64,000 nt of DNA. Origin: Drechslera avenae. Lineage: Eukaryota; Ascomycota; Dothideomycetes; Pleosporales; Pleosporaceae. The notes under the pieces were generated by a model that was given only the letters and a program-made list of their open reading frames with translations, made no database searches and was not told the DNA's origin. This document shows positions 23,035-33,451 of this stretch, piece after piece (position 1 is the first letter of the stretch; each line of letters starts with the position of its first letter). The stretch lies in the NCBI GenBank assembly GCA_034640345.1, contig JAXRVH010000028.1, forward strand, positions 66,297-130,296, written 5' to 3'. Position numbers and translations under genes: made by a program.

Positions 23035-23996
23035 ATGTCAAATACCAATTCGCCATGGATCTGGAGCGAAACGTATCAGGATCACTACTATGTCACGCAT
23101 GATCAGTATGGTAGGTGTTTATGCCTTGTTGTCAACGGCTTTTGCGAGCGTCCACTGATTGAAGAAGGAAATCCTGTATACAATTGGTCCAGGCCCCGCA
23201 ACAGAAATGATTCCATCATTCATTATGAAAATGCAATGCCTGAGCCTGGTATGACACGTAAAGCAGAAAATGGCGTTGATGGCGCCTAATGCGTCCTGTC
23301 TAGTGCCATCTGAAGTCCGCGCCCTCCCAAGATTTATTCCTGGTACCCCACATACAGGATGGGTTGATCTCCTGGATGCGAGTAAGTAAGGGGAAGGAAA
23401 ATAGAGTATCCTAGCTCAATGCTTCGTTTTAGGCTATCAAATGCGAAGTGGAATCGATGCTCGGCAATTTTTCGTAGTAGGCAGAGTTTTTGCCATGCTC
23501 TACAGTGAGGCTGCCAGCCAAACAGCATCACCGGACCCCGGCGATGGGGCCTATACTGTTGTCCGCTTCGGCGAGGCAGCTCATACAAACATTCGCCGCT
23601 TCGTTGTTGTCGAGGTCAGACGGGGCTTCGTCTATGCTTGGTACGTCTAGTAACTGGTCGATGTTGAAAATTTGCTGATGTCCTGCCAGTGGTATCGGCA
23701 CATATTCCAACCGGGGGGCACTGAAGCCTGGTTGCAACCCAGCAGAGCATTCAATCATCTACTTTCGTGGGACTGATCCAAAACACTGCTATCTGCCAGG
23801 CGAGCGTGCGGGCGGCATGATCAAGGAGCCAATTGAGATTGAACCTGTTGATTCTACCATGACCCTCAAATCCGATTCTCGCATCCGATTCGGCAAAGTG
23901 TATCCAATTGAGATGAATGTCAAGGTCAAAGATATTGGCCGCGTAAGCCTGAGTCACTTGAGCTTGTTGCAACAGTATAGAGAGGATGAAACGTGA
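23035..23996 (+). CDS. DUF6590-like protein, module 2
   Basis: Five exons (23035-23110, 23165-23248, 23304-23381, 23433-23640, 23690-23996) give 250 residues. The N-terminus (PWIWSETYQDHYYVTHDQY) has a WW-like Trp/Tyr-rich pattern. The DUF6590-like domain runs from about DARQFFVVGRVFAMLYSE through IRRFVVVEVRRGFVYAC to RIRFGKVYPIEMNVKVKDIG. Intron positions match module 1, including the one inside the (C/V)YA segment, supporting common descent. The domain is more diverged from modules 1 and 3 than those are from each other (FGIHHPIQYNVKVKD in both, FGKVYPIEMNVKVKD here). No catalytic residues are recognised. Confidence 0.85.
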
Positions 23997-25970
23997 GCGC
24001 GAAGGTCTTCATCTGCACCCACGCTTCCGTTCCATCAACGATCCTTTCCTTTGGCTTCACATATACGTTTCCGACTCTCCATTCAAACCTCATAAGATGT
24101 TAAACTTCTGATAGTAATGTACGCGATGCGCTTTAGCGCCTTTTTTCATTTTCAGCAACTCCCACAATCGATATACGATGAAATTGATTCTATCAAGAAA
24201 TATTATTCAGAATCCGTCATATGGTCGCATGGCTCATGTAAAGATGCCCGGTAGCGTCACTCCCCTTGTTCCCACTACGGTATTGCATTACTGCATCATG
24301 TAACGCGTGGGCTATTTTGCCATCAAATAGCGTACGATGCCATGCCAAAGCGGTGACACGATCTATAAGTCTGCACACTGGAGGTCACATCCAACCATGT
24401 GCCTGAAATTACGCGATACGCACATCCCCTCTATAAATTAGGCGCGAACCGAGATGATTCCTTCTGTCCTATGATCATTAAGATCGGTAATGACAGCTCT
24501 CAGAACCCTAATCATTGAGTCTGTCAGCTGATGGACATGATCACTTTCCTATTGTGGCACATTGATTCTGCCAGGGCATCACTTGAGACATGTAATCACT
24601 GCGACTGACCAGTGGCGGCAACGAATTTTGCCTGCTGAATTGGGGGCATGTACATCCCGACGTATCGAGTCGGTGGGTTATTTCTTTCTCAAATTAGATT
24701 TTCATTGAGCCCTTGATTGCCCAAGTTCTCGTCTCTAGAGCATTCATAGTGGCAGATGGTGACTGTAATGTTAGCTCTCCTATCTCACCCACTGTCGATT
24801 ACGAACCGCTTTTTAGGAGTTTGTAGCTGGATGATTCCACGGGTTAAGAATAGGGTGACCCTGAAGCGTGGATCTGATGCGCATGTCTCTACAGACTGGT
24901 GATTACACTGAATATGTAGTCTGCCTGCATCGTGTGTGGATGATGAGAAGTACTCGTAAGGTTGACCATATCGCGGTGTATAAGGTCGACAGATGAACTT
25001 CCTTACAAGGCGTTGCCAAGGGCGGAAGTATTCGAATGTTGTCCCCGAGGTGCTTTCCTACAGGCAACGTGAGGGACAAAGGAACAACTATCTCGGTACA
25101 TACCGGTGAATGTACCCCTGGTGTTTGATCGAAATCCAGATGAGCAAACAGCGCTTTCACGTGAGAATAGTCTGAGCAACGTGTAAAGGGCTACATAGAA
25201 CAGCTCCTGTAGCACGTGTGACGGTTGCTCTTCATCCCGAGATGACGACGTGAATGTGGGTCCATCAGCACTAGCCGTCCGTGCCGCTCGGGTGGATGTA
25301 GCGCTCAGTACGGCTGTGACGCCCCGAAGGACCAACTTCAAGAGCCTGCACCATTATCTGCACCGAGGGTGGTTCCACGGCAAGGGTGAAGAAACCTTGT
25401 TTTTTTGCATGGTACGACGAACACGTTTTCGCAGTAGCCGCCAGCTAAACAGAGCGGACTGCAACACAAACATGTGACATTATGAGTGGCTTACACTTTA
25501 ATGAATGCAACCTTGAAACGCTCAAAACAGCGCCCCAATGAAAGCGGCAGGAAGTGTGAAAGCAAGGTCTGGCTGTAGTCCTTCACTACTCCCTGTGATG
25601 GGCTACCTTAGCATCTTCAGAGAGAGGCAGGATCATCTCTACCGCTTCCTGTTGGTACAGATGCTACGATATGTTTGGGGACTATTAGCTCACAGAATGC
25701 ACTGCTAGTACAACTGGGCTGCTGAGTTGGCCTTGACTTTGCTTGTCTGAAGGCCATCTCATTCATTTGAATCAGAATGTTACAAATTAGAAGCACATTG
25801 AATAGAGTCGCGAAAACAATAATTTAACCTCAACAAGCAAATGAAAAGTAAGCCAGGCGCAATGTACAGTCCCAAACGAATCGAAAATCAGAACAGAAAG
25901 AGTATCAGAATGACATGCGCGTAATATGCTAGCCTGAACTCAATGCACAATGGGAAAATCGTATAGCAAT
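23997..25970. other. 2-kb spacer between modules 2 and 3
   Basis: No convincing gene on either strand; frames are short and lack ATG starts or domains. Locally AT-rich near both ends. Confidence 0.4.
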
Positions 25971-27791
25971 CTAATCGTATGAAGGCGATGAAATAAACGC
26001 CGAGTAATCTAGGTAGAAAACACTGGAGTATGGTAAGAACTGCAAAAGGGGATGGTTCGGTAGTGCGTTGTTATCGACTTCGATATAAAGCTCGATTGGG
26101 TTTCGGTGTATGGGTTTGAGACTGAGATGATTTGCTCCGTCTTGAGGGGAATCTTGAGACCCTTCAGAGTCTCGAGATATGGAGCCGATTGCGTCCATTT
26201 GGTTGTCAATTTGCAGTGAGGAGTTTGTCTGGTCGCCAATGATCGGTGAAGGCTGGCAGGGATGCTCGAGATCGGGTAGTTCTAGAAGTGATGATGGCAC
26301 CAAAACAGCACCTGGAGGTGACGACTGGTTCCCGAGAGTCGTCGTACTTTCGCTATCAACAACCACTGAATCTTGCACTTCAGGTTCCTCAACTCGAATG
26401 TCAGGCTGCACTGCATCACATGATTTTTTTCGACTTTTCGTATCACTTTCCTCGGAAGAAGTGTATGCTGTTTCTGTTTCCCCCGTCGTACCGTTGGATA
26501 TGTTGGTAATTGCAGATGAGGCGCGGGTCATAGCTGTAGCTTTCGTGGAACCCGAGCGGTCACTCAAGGTCCGCACCGTGAAGCTGACGTGCTTGGTCTC
26601 AGGCTCAAGGAGATCTCTAGCTGCAATAGTAGCTGGGAATTGCACTACCTCAGAATCTTGAAGGAGGTGATCTGTCGGAAATAAAGGGTCCCCCGACGAA
26701 ACGTGGGCTTTCGAATCACCTGAGGCAGGCGTGAAAAGTGGAGCGGAAGATACTGGCCCATTGGAACTACCACTTGATGCTACAGTATCACCAGTGGGAG
26801 GCTCAATATCTCCGGATGTGTCAGGAGTCCAGTTTTCCTCCACAAGATGCCACCACCTCTTCTCGCCAAAGGCTGCGTGAAGCAATATTTCCTTGAGTAA
26901 CGTCTTTTCAAGTTTGGACTCTGACAATATCTCGAAAAGCCAATCATCGATGCGTTCATGAGTGACTGACCATTTGACCCGATTTCGGTCTAAGCTGGTA
27001 TCCCTCCGAAGCCGAGGCGATTGTGTGACTTCTTGGACTGTGATTACGTCACCGGGAGTTTGTGGTATTGTTTCGGGGGCCCTCCGTTGCGTAAGAAATT
27101 CCGGAGCCACACTGAGTTGGGATGCCGGCTGTAGCTTGTCAATAATATCTTGAGTATTGGTATTCAGGGCCATAGAAGACAGAGCAGGTGGCGGCGGTGG
27201 TGGTGGTGGTGGCGGTGGCGGTGGTGTTCCGATCAGATCAAAATGGGCTGGAACATGTGTAGGATCCAGGGGACCAGAAGAGAACAGCGTAATGGTTCCT
27301 GTGTCTACGTTGCGCATCTCAAGAAGAGGAATCGGAAGACTTGAAGCATGTAATGCAGGTCGCTGTCCAGGTAAGTCATCCAAAAACTGTGTTTCTTTCT
27401 GTGTATATCTCCATTCTTCAAGGTTGTACATTTCCTCCTCATGCTCCAGTTCACTCTCTGATTGTACAAGATCTTCCCTCATACGATTGGCACTGGATAT
27501 TGCCTCCCTGATGTCATTTGGAAGCTCTATGTTGTTCTCGACTAGAAACCGTGCCGTTCGGTCCAAAGCTATTGCGACTTGCGTGTCCATTTTCTCCCGA
27601 GTATCCCGAAGCCCTCGACGCTTGGTGTGGAGTTTGGAGCGAGAACCGACCAAGTCGTCCCGAGCGTCTCGTAATTCATCTTGCCGCTCCTCAATATAGT
27701 CCAAGAGGTCTTGGTATGCATCTATGGACGCTTCCATTTCGAGTTGGCGCTTGAAGGAGACTGTAGGTGATTCCTCGTAGATTCCAGACAA
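25971..27791 (-). CDS. Coiled-coil/polyproline protein, module 3
   Basis: An intronless 606-residue protein. Residues about 15-140 form a highly charged helical region (for example RDARDDLVGSRSKLHTKRR and NDIREAISSANRMREDL) likely to be a coiled coil. A run of 13 prolines (190-202) follows, then a Trp/Leu helical block at about 272-322 (DDWLFEILSESKLEKTLL, then KRWWHLVEENW) and a long Ser/Thr/Glu-rich disordered region. The C-terminus is hydrophobic/aromatic (FLPYSSVFYLDYSAF), not basic as in modules 1 and 2. The helical region aligns with the module 1 protein over about 110 residues. No signal peptide or enzyme motif is seen. It is divergent from the DUF6590-like gene 755 bp away. Confidence 0.85.
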   Translation of the reverse strand: MSGIYEESPTVSFKRQLEMEASIDAYQDLLDYIEERQDELRDARDDLVGSRSKLHTKRRGLRDTREKMDTQVAIALDRTARFLVENNIELPNDIREAISSANRMREDLVQSESELEHEEEMYNLEEWRYTQKETQFLDDLPGQRPALHASSLPIPLLEMRNVDTGTITLFSSGPLDPTHVPAHFDLIGTPPPPPPPPPPPPPALSSMALNTNTQDIIDKLQPASQLSVAPEFLTQRRAPETIPQTPGDVITVQEVTQSPRLRRDTSLDRNRVKWSVTHERIDDWLFEILSESKLEKTLLKEILLHAAFGEKRWWHLVEENWTPDTSGDIEPPTGDTVASSGSSNGPVSSAPLFTPASGDSKAHVSSGDPLFPTDHLLQDSEVVQFPATIAARDLLEPETKHVSFTVRTLSDRSGSTKATAMTRASSAITNISNGTTGETETAYTSSEESDTKSRKKSCDAVQPDIRVEEPEVQDSVVVDSESTTTLGNQSSPPGAVLVPSSLLELPDLEHPCQPSPIIGDQTNSSLQIDNQMDAIGSISRDSEGSQDSPQDGANHLSLKPIHRNPIELYIEVDNNALPNHPLLQFLPYSSVFYLDYSAFISSPSYD

Positions 27792-28546
27792 TGTGTGTGG
27801 GCTCCTTTATCGCGAGCATGTGCATCATAGGCATTCACATGGTTACTCGGCGATGGGGCGTGAAGACGTTCAAGAAGAAAGGAACTTTCATCCCTCTAGT
27901 GAGGCGGTTCCAAGTCTTGTGAGTAACCCAGAGGTTATGCTTGAAGATGAGGGGGGGGGGCTGTTGAGTTGAGCCAGATGGGACATGCGTGACACTATTC
28001 GCGCATCAGTGTCGCACGAGTGTTTCCATTGGCGTACATGCAAGCCTGGGTGTAATGTTGACGGGTAATTTTGTAGCTTAGTGAGAATGCTTACATGTGT
28101 CTGACGGCAATGAAGCGCTGCAAGGCTGCAGCAGCGGCCACCAGGACGCAAATCGACAACGCGGGCCAGAAGGCGTTAATATGCAATCCAGCGATGCCCT
28201 TCAAAGGCGGCGTCGACATGGATGGCATGCGCCAATCCGCGGCCACGGCGCAAGTATGTTGATTCGATTGCTACAGCCCAGAGCCATGCGCACCAACTGC
28301 CGGGGTGCACGCAACCCTCAGCTCAGCATGGCTGCCCGTCCGCCAATCGTGGCCCGCTGGCCTAGAAGCCATCAACGCATGGGCAATTGTCGTAGACGAA
28401 GCTGCATAGTATGCGCTGTTCCCTATTGCGCCGTGCAGAGCCGCATGACCAGCACTTAAGCTCCCCAATGGCGCCCGTCGACGTGGCCTTTGAGTCTTCT
28501 ACGAAACACGGTCGTGGCATGTCGTACAGATTGTGTGTGCGTGACC
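27792..28546. promoter_or_regulatory. Bidirectional intergenic region, module 3
   Basis: 755 bp between divergent starts. It contains a homopolymer G run near 27950 and the shared word at 28435-28445. No gene is supported. Confidence 0.5.
28435..28445 (+). promoter_or_regulatory. Shared 11-base word GCAGAGCCGCA, module 3
   Basis: Lies with exactly 101 bp between it and the ATG at 28547, the same distance as in module 1, though in opposite orientation to module 1. Confidence 0.4.
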
Positions 28547-30322
28547 ATGTCTACGCCATATGAACATTACGATCCCAGGGGAAATCAACACAACAGCCGG
28601 AGACATCGCCCCGAACTTCGTTAGTTACCGCTCGCGCGCATGCGTAGCAGGGTAGAGAGAGCTAACTGTGGTTAGAGCAGTTGGCGGACGGTTGGAACGG
28701 CGGACAGGATCCGAGGACCCCTCCACCGTATGTAAACCAGCAACTCCCGTCGAGCGGCTTTGCTGATCTCGGTGCATAGAAGGAATCCTCGGAATGAGAC
28801 TCCCGACTCTGCTTACGCATCGGTGCCACGGTATGGACCGTCTGCCGTCCCGGGTAGAGGAAGCTTCGCGCCTGAAGCCCATGGCAATAACCCCCCCTAT
28901 GCCAATTACGAGCAGCCTGGATACCAGATAGTCAGCGGCCAAACACGAGCTCCCTACCCACCAGGCGGAACGACTCCAGGCTATCCCGACGTTTCTTCCC
29001 CCTCACCCAACTATGGGGCTCAGGGCCAATACCCGAGAAGGGGGAGCTACACGTCTTCTCGTCGCTTACCAAGAGGAGAAGGATCCTCGATTAAGAGTGC
29101 ATCTGCGGGGCTGACTGAAAGCATTGACCCCAGCTATTATGTCCGAGGAAGAGACTTCTTTGAGGAAGGCAGAGTCTTTGCTGTCATCATGAATGAGACC
29201 GCGGGAGACACGTCGAGGCCACTCGACTACAACACGTCGCGGTCCATGAATAGAGTACGATTCAACGACAACTGGGTCTACACAAACACCCGTCGGTTCG
29301 TTGTGGTAAGGAGAAAGCGCGAGTTCTGCTACGCTTGTCCCATTTTCACCTATTCCGGAAGAGCAACTACCAAGGGTGGCGTAGTACCTGCAGAGCATAG
29401 CATTGTCTTTTCACGAGGTACAGAGCCCTTACCCCTCAATGGCGAATATGGTATCACGAAACCACCCATTGTTGTCGATATGGCAGCCGGAGAAAACTAC
29501 CTAGATGCTGCTTCACGGATCTATTTTGGGATCCATCATCCCATCCAGTACAATGTCAAAGTCAAAGATGTTGGCCGTGTCCCGAATGAAGCTATTCCGC
29601 TTCTCATCGGAAACTGGAGAGAGGAGAATCGCCCGGACCAATACTCGAGGCAATCGGCCAGCGTTACAGCTCTCGCTGAGGTAGATGAGGTGGATGAGGT
29701 AGACGAGGTAGACAAAGACGGGGAGCACGGCGAGGAAAAGAAAGAAGAAAAGCCTACTGATCCCCATATATACCACGCCAGGTACAACATCAAAGGCTAT
29801 CATCCTCAAATTAGTCCATATAGTTACCACCCAACGTATAATCTATACGGCTGGCACGAGACCCAGGCACGGGAATGCTACCACCCGGAGCACAACAAGG
29901 AAGGGTATCACTATGCAGGCAACCCATGTGGTTATCACAGCATCTCTAATCCCTTCGGGTACAATTCCGAAATCGCCCCAGATAACTACCATCCCGAACT
30001 AAATCCAGAGGGTTATCACTCAAAAGTGAATCCTACGGGGTACCACCCGCTTTTCAACCCATCTGTTTATAGTAGCAAAAGGAATCCACACGCACACCAT
30101 CCGACGAAGAACCCGTATGGCTGGTCCCAAGTGTACTACAACGCCTACCATCCACTTCATAACCCGTTTGGTTATCACTACCTGCACAACAAGTATGGCT
30201 ATGACCCCAACTCAAACCCTACGGCATATCATCCAAAATATAACACGACTGGTGCTCAACCGCCGACTGTTGTCAGTAGCGTGGCCGATATCACACGAGG
30301 CCTCCAAACCACGACTCTGTAA
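28547..30322 (+). CDS. DUF6590-like protein with nonapeptide repeat array, module 3
   Basis: Three exons (28547-28619, 28676-28727, 28780-30322) give 555 residues; the first two small exons were found by hand and join in frame to an ATG with context gaccATGt. A Pro/Gly/Tyr-rich N-terminal region (about 40-155) is followed by the DUF6590-like domain (about 160-320), with FEEGRVFAVIMNE, RRFVVVRRKREFCYA and ASRIYFGIHHPIQYNVKVKD. Then come an acidic VDEVDEVDEVD run (about 343-354), a KKEEK linker and 18 nonapeptide repeats (373-533). The intron found within the CYA codons in modules 1 and 2 is absent here. No signal peptide is seen. The repeat array roughly doubles the size relative to the other two copies. 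Function unknown. Confidence 0.85.
29771..30253 (+). repeat. Coding array of 18 degenerate nonapeptide (27-bp) repeats
   Basis: Protein residues 373-533 divide into 18 units, all of 9 residues except one of 8. Typical units are YHPELNPEG, YHSKVNPTG, YHPLHNPFG and YHYLHNKYG, giving consensus Y-H-P-x-x-N-P-x-G. Unit DNA sequences have diverged widely while the aromatic, His, Asn and Gly positions stay, which points to selection on protein rather than recent expansion. Confidence 0.85.
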
Positions 30323-30953
30323 ACACCATTCGCGACGATACCATTTCCACCACGATAAGATGATCCCCATGTGCCGTGATACGACTTGACCCTTTTCTGC
30401 TCAGATTCGTTTCAGACGCCAGCGATATTGACTAACGCCTTTCCCATCGCTTTACGAAACATGCTAACGACATTGCTGCTGTTGCCTATATACGTTGCTC
30501 GCAGTAACCCACCACGACCTTATGACGCTACTTTTCTTAATGCCTTATTTCCTACTGTTGCCATTTTGTTCACACCATACGATTTACGTGAGACTTGCAG
30601 TAAGGGAAGATTGGATGGGGTTCGTGATAGTACCATTGAGCGTTGCCTGTATGCGGATTTCCTCTTACCCATGGCTTGTATCTCGGCTTCTCAAGGGCCA
30701 ACGTTTTTTTATATACAAATCTCAGATCTATCATCGTCCCAAGAGACCCATGATGACACGTATGCCTACCATGTCTGTAAGCTCGAAGAAAAAAAAAACA
30801 GCCACCAATCACCTGACTCTTACTTTGACCTCTCTTCAAGCCTCAAACGACCCTACTTCTTACCTGCTGAACCCTCGCCTCTTACTAGACACAACCCTGG
30901 ATATAATCCAACAACACATCCGCCACGCCCCATACCTCAGCCAAATCCAAAAC

Positions 30954-31151
30954 ATGTCCTCCCCCACCAAAGGCCAAGCCAAGCTGAATCCAACGACCGC
31001 CCTTTCCAACCCATTTCCCCCCTCCAAAACAAGCAAATCCCCCCGCTTCAGCCCCCAAGTGACACCAGCAAACCACACAGCCGTATGTAATCGCCGTACG
31101 TCATACCGCCTACCGTTTCCCAGCACCTCGGACCCAATTTTGAAATCATAA
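30954..31151 (+). CDS. Hypothetical small ORF, possibly first exon of a short gene
   Basis: A 65-codon frame starting MSSPTKGQAKLNPTTALSNP, preceded by a pyrimidine-rich, A/C-rich leader typical of fungal 5' UTRs (aaacATGtc). A good donor (gtatgtaat) occurs after codon 43, so the true product may be spliced and differ at its C-terminus. Ser/Pro/Thr/Lys-rich, no recognised domain. It would converge on DBP9. Weak support. Confidence 0.3.
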   Translation: MSSPTKGQAKLNPTTALSNPFPPSKTSKSPRFSPQVTPANHTAVCNRRTSYRLPFPSTSDPILKS

Positions 31152-31584
31152 TATGCATGGGGAGTAGGCTAGTGTAAGCAGCTAAAGGCGCGGAGTCATA
31201 CCTACATGCCTACATCCATACACGTGCACTACTGTGGTGTGGATGGCCTTGAAAAACGGATATGCAAGGTTGCAGTCATATTGTGTACAAGGGAAGTGAG
31301 GGGGTCTGCGGTGATGAAGCTCCATAACAAATAGCAACAGCAAAAGACAAGCTGAGTGTTGCTGTTTAAGCTTTGGTACGTTGTCTCTCTTGATCCGCTT
31401 TGTTGTTCTTTTGAATATAATAGTTAGTAACGAAAGGGAAGGGAATTATTTGCCAGATGGCGGTCAGGAAAGAATTGGCAAATTTAAGCTTCTTGGAATA
31501 TCCATAGCTACAACGCGCACACCCAACGAGCAGCTTTTATCCATAGGGATCCCACAAATCTGCCCTAAAATCATTCCTTTTTGT

Positions 31585-33451
31585 TTATTTCCTCCCCTTG
31601 CCTCTCGCATTGAACGTCTTCAATGGGTCAACCTTGCCATTTCTTCGCACAACCTTCCTGCCTCTGCCCTTGACGTACGTCCTCCTGTTGGGCTTTGGTA
31701 TGTTTAAGCCGACGAAGCCCACGTCTTCTGGCTTCTTTCCACCGGGAAGGAGATAGTCGGGAACATGTTTCAGATGAGGTTGGATTCGCGCCGGGTGGTT
31801 AAGGGTCTGGTCGTGGCGCAGGTGCGCGAGCGCTTCGGGGTTCTCTTCAAACTGTACAATGTCAGCCTTGCACAGCAACAAATAGCAATATGTAACGTAC
31901 GTATCGGGAGAGCTTTTGCGACTTAGCTAGCTCCATGTGAATCTCCTTGATACGAGCTTCACGAATAGCAATTCGAGTAACCGACCGCAGTGCATCGCTG
32001 AATCGATATCTAAAGGGCTCTAGGCGCTTCATGTCGAAGTTGTAGTTCTCTAGCTTCTGGCCCTCTTGCTGGTGCTTCTCAACCTTCTTGAGAACCTCCT
32101 CGTCATGCTCGCACCCGGCGAATGTAGTTGGTTTGTGTTTTCGATACTGGTCTTTCGGGATGATGAAGGAGATGGCAGTGCCGGACTTTCCAGCTCGTGC
32201 CGTCCTTCCTATGCGATGGAAGTAGGACTTGTATGTGCCAGGGAAGTCGAAGTTGAGTACGCAGGAAACGTTGAGGAAATCAATTCCACGGGAAACGCCG
32301 GAGTCGTTGGCTTCCTTCTTCGCCTTCTTCTTCTTGGGCCGAGATTCGCTGTCTTGCACACCTACGACATCAGTCTCATCGCTAGCTATGAGGATGTTGT
32401 ACTCGTTCCTGTTGAAACATTCGACAATGTGTGTGCGGGACGCCAACGGCAGTTCGGAGTTGAGGACACAGCTCTTGATTCCGAATTGTTCGAGAAAGAG
32501 CTTGACGCGATACGACCGGTCCACATCTCCAACAAACACAATTGTCTTGCCCTTGATCAACTGGAGCTTGAACATGGCGTAGATCAGGAGAAATTTCTCG
32601 TCCTCTCCCACCTTCAGAACATATTGCTTCACCTTGTTGGAATCTTTGTCAAGATCTGCAAGCTTGAGTACGACCGGGTTCGTGCAGAGCAAAGAGCCGA
32701 GCGATTCGACGTCGGTCGAGAGGGTTGCTGAAAGAACAATCTTCTGTACGCCCACCGGCATCTCGCGAGCAATATTCTCCATGTCTTCAGAAAAGCCATA
32801 GCCGTTGATAAGGTCACCTTCATCTACAACTAGTGTCCTGAGGTCGCTGATGGCCAGGTTTGAGCTGTTGATGTTCGCCCAAGCCCTCGCTGGAGTAGCC
32901 ACGACAACCTCTGGTTTATCCGCCAACGCAGCCTTTGTGACCACTTCTGATTCCTTGCCTGCAATATTACGGACCCTTATCTCCTGTCCACAATGCTGTG
33001 CGAGTGACTTGGCGACTGTCGCAATCTGTAGGCACAGCTCCCTTGTGGGCGCGAGGATTAACGACGTCTGCTTTCGCTGCAGCGTCTTGTGTAAGATTGG
33101 AAGTAGGTAGGCGGCCGTCTTTCCGGTGCCGGTGCCGGACCGCGCGAGGATATCGCGACCCTCTAAAGCCAGCGGTATGGCCCTGGATTGAATATCGGTT
33201 GGGGATGCCCATTTGAGATCGCGAATTGCCCTCAGCAGGCGCGGCTCTAATTGGAGTTCGGCGAAGGAGGCGGCGACAGGTTGACTCTTAGCGGCTTCTT
33301 TCGAACCCTTCTTAGTCGTCGTTGTGGTCGGCGTCGTTGTCGCGGTTGCGGTCGATTGCACGGGTCGAGGCGAGCTGCTGACTTCGGACTGCGACTCGTC
33401 GCCAGACATCTCTTCTGGCACATCGTGCTCGTTCAGTTTACGTTTCGCCAT
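31585..33451 (-). CDS. DBP9: DEAD-box ATP-dependent RNA helicase Dbp9
   Basis: Two exons (33451-31901, 31851-31585) give 605 residues. Helicase marks in order: Q-motif region (FAELQLEPRLLRAI), motif I SGTGTGKT (105-112), PTREL, motif II at 210-213, SAT, the GID segment and HRIGRTARAG. The C-terminal part (LRHDQTLNHPARIQPHLKHVPDYLLP, split here by the family pattern HLKHVPDYL) identifies Dbp9, a nucleolar helicase for 60S ribosomal subunit assembly. Motif II reads DEGD rather than DEAD. A Lys-rich insert (PKKKKAKK) lies between the C-terminal helicase motifs, as is usual in Dbp9. Upstream in-frame codons exist, but this ATG gives the expected N-terminus. Confidence 0.93.

Noticed and set aside
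25003..25341. 112-codon minus-strand frame between modules 2 and 3
   Set aside because: Its first codon is TTG rather than ATG, and no upstream exon or domain is evident.
29771..30253. Regularly spaced repeats considered as a CRISPR-like array
   Set aside because: The repeats are 27-bp in-frame coding units with conserved amino acids and no unique spacers, in a fungal gene.
30386..31090. 234-codon plus-strand frame downstream of module 3
   Set aside because: Composition looks non-coding, it begins 64 bp after the module 3 stop, and another frame over the same bases has the better start context (30954).
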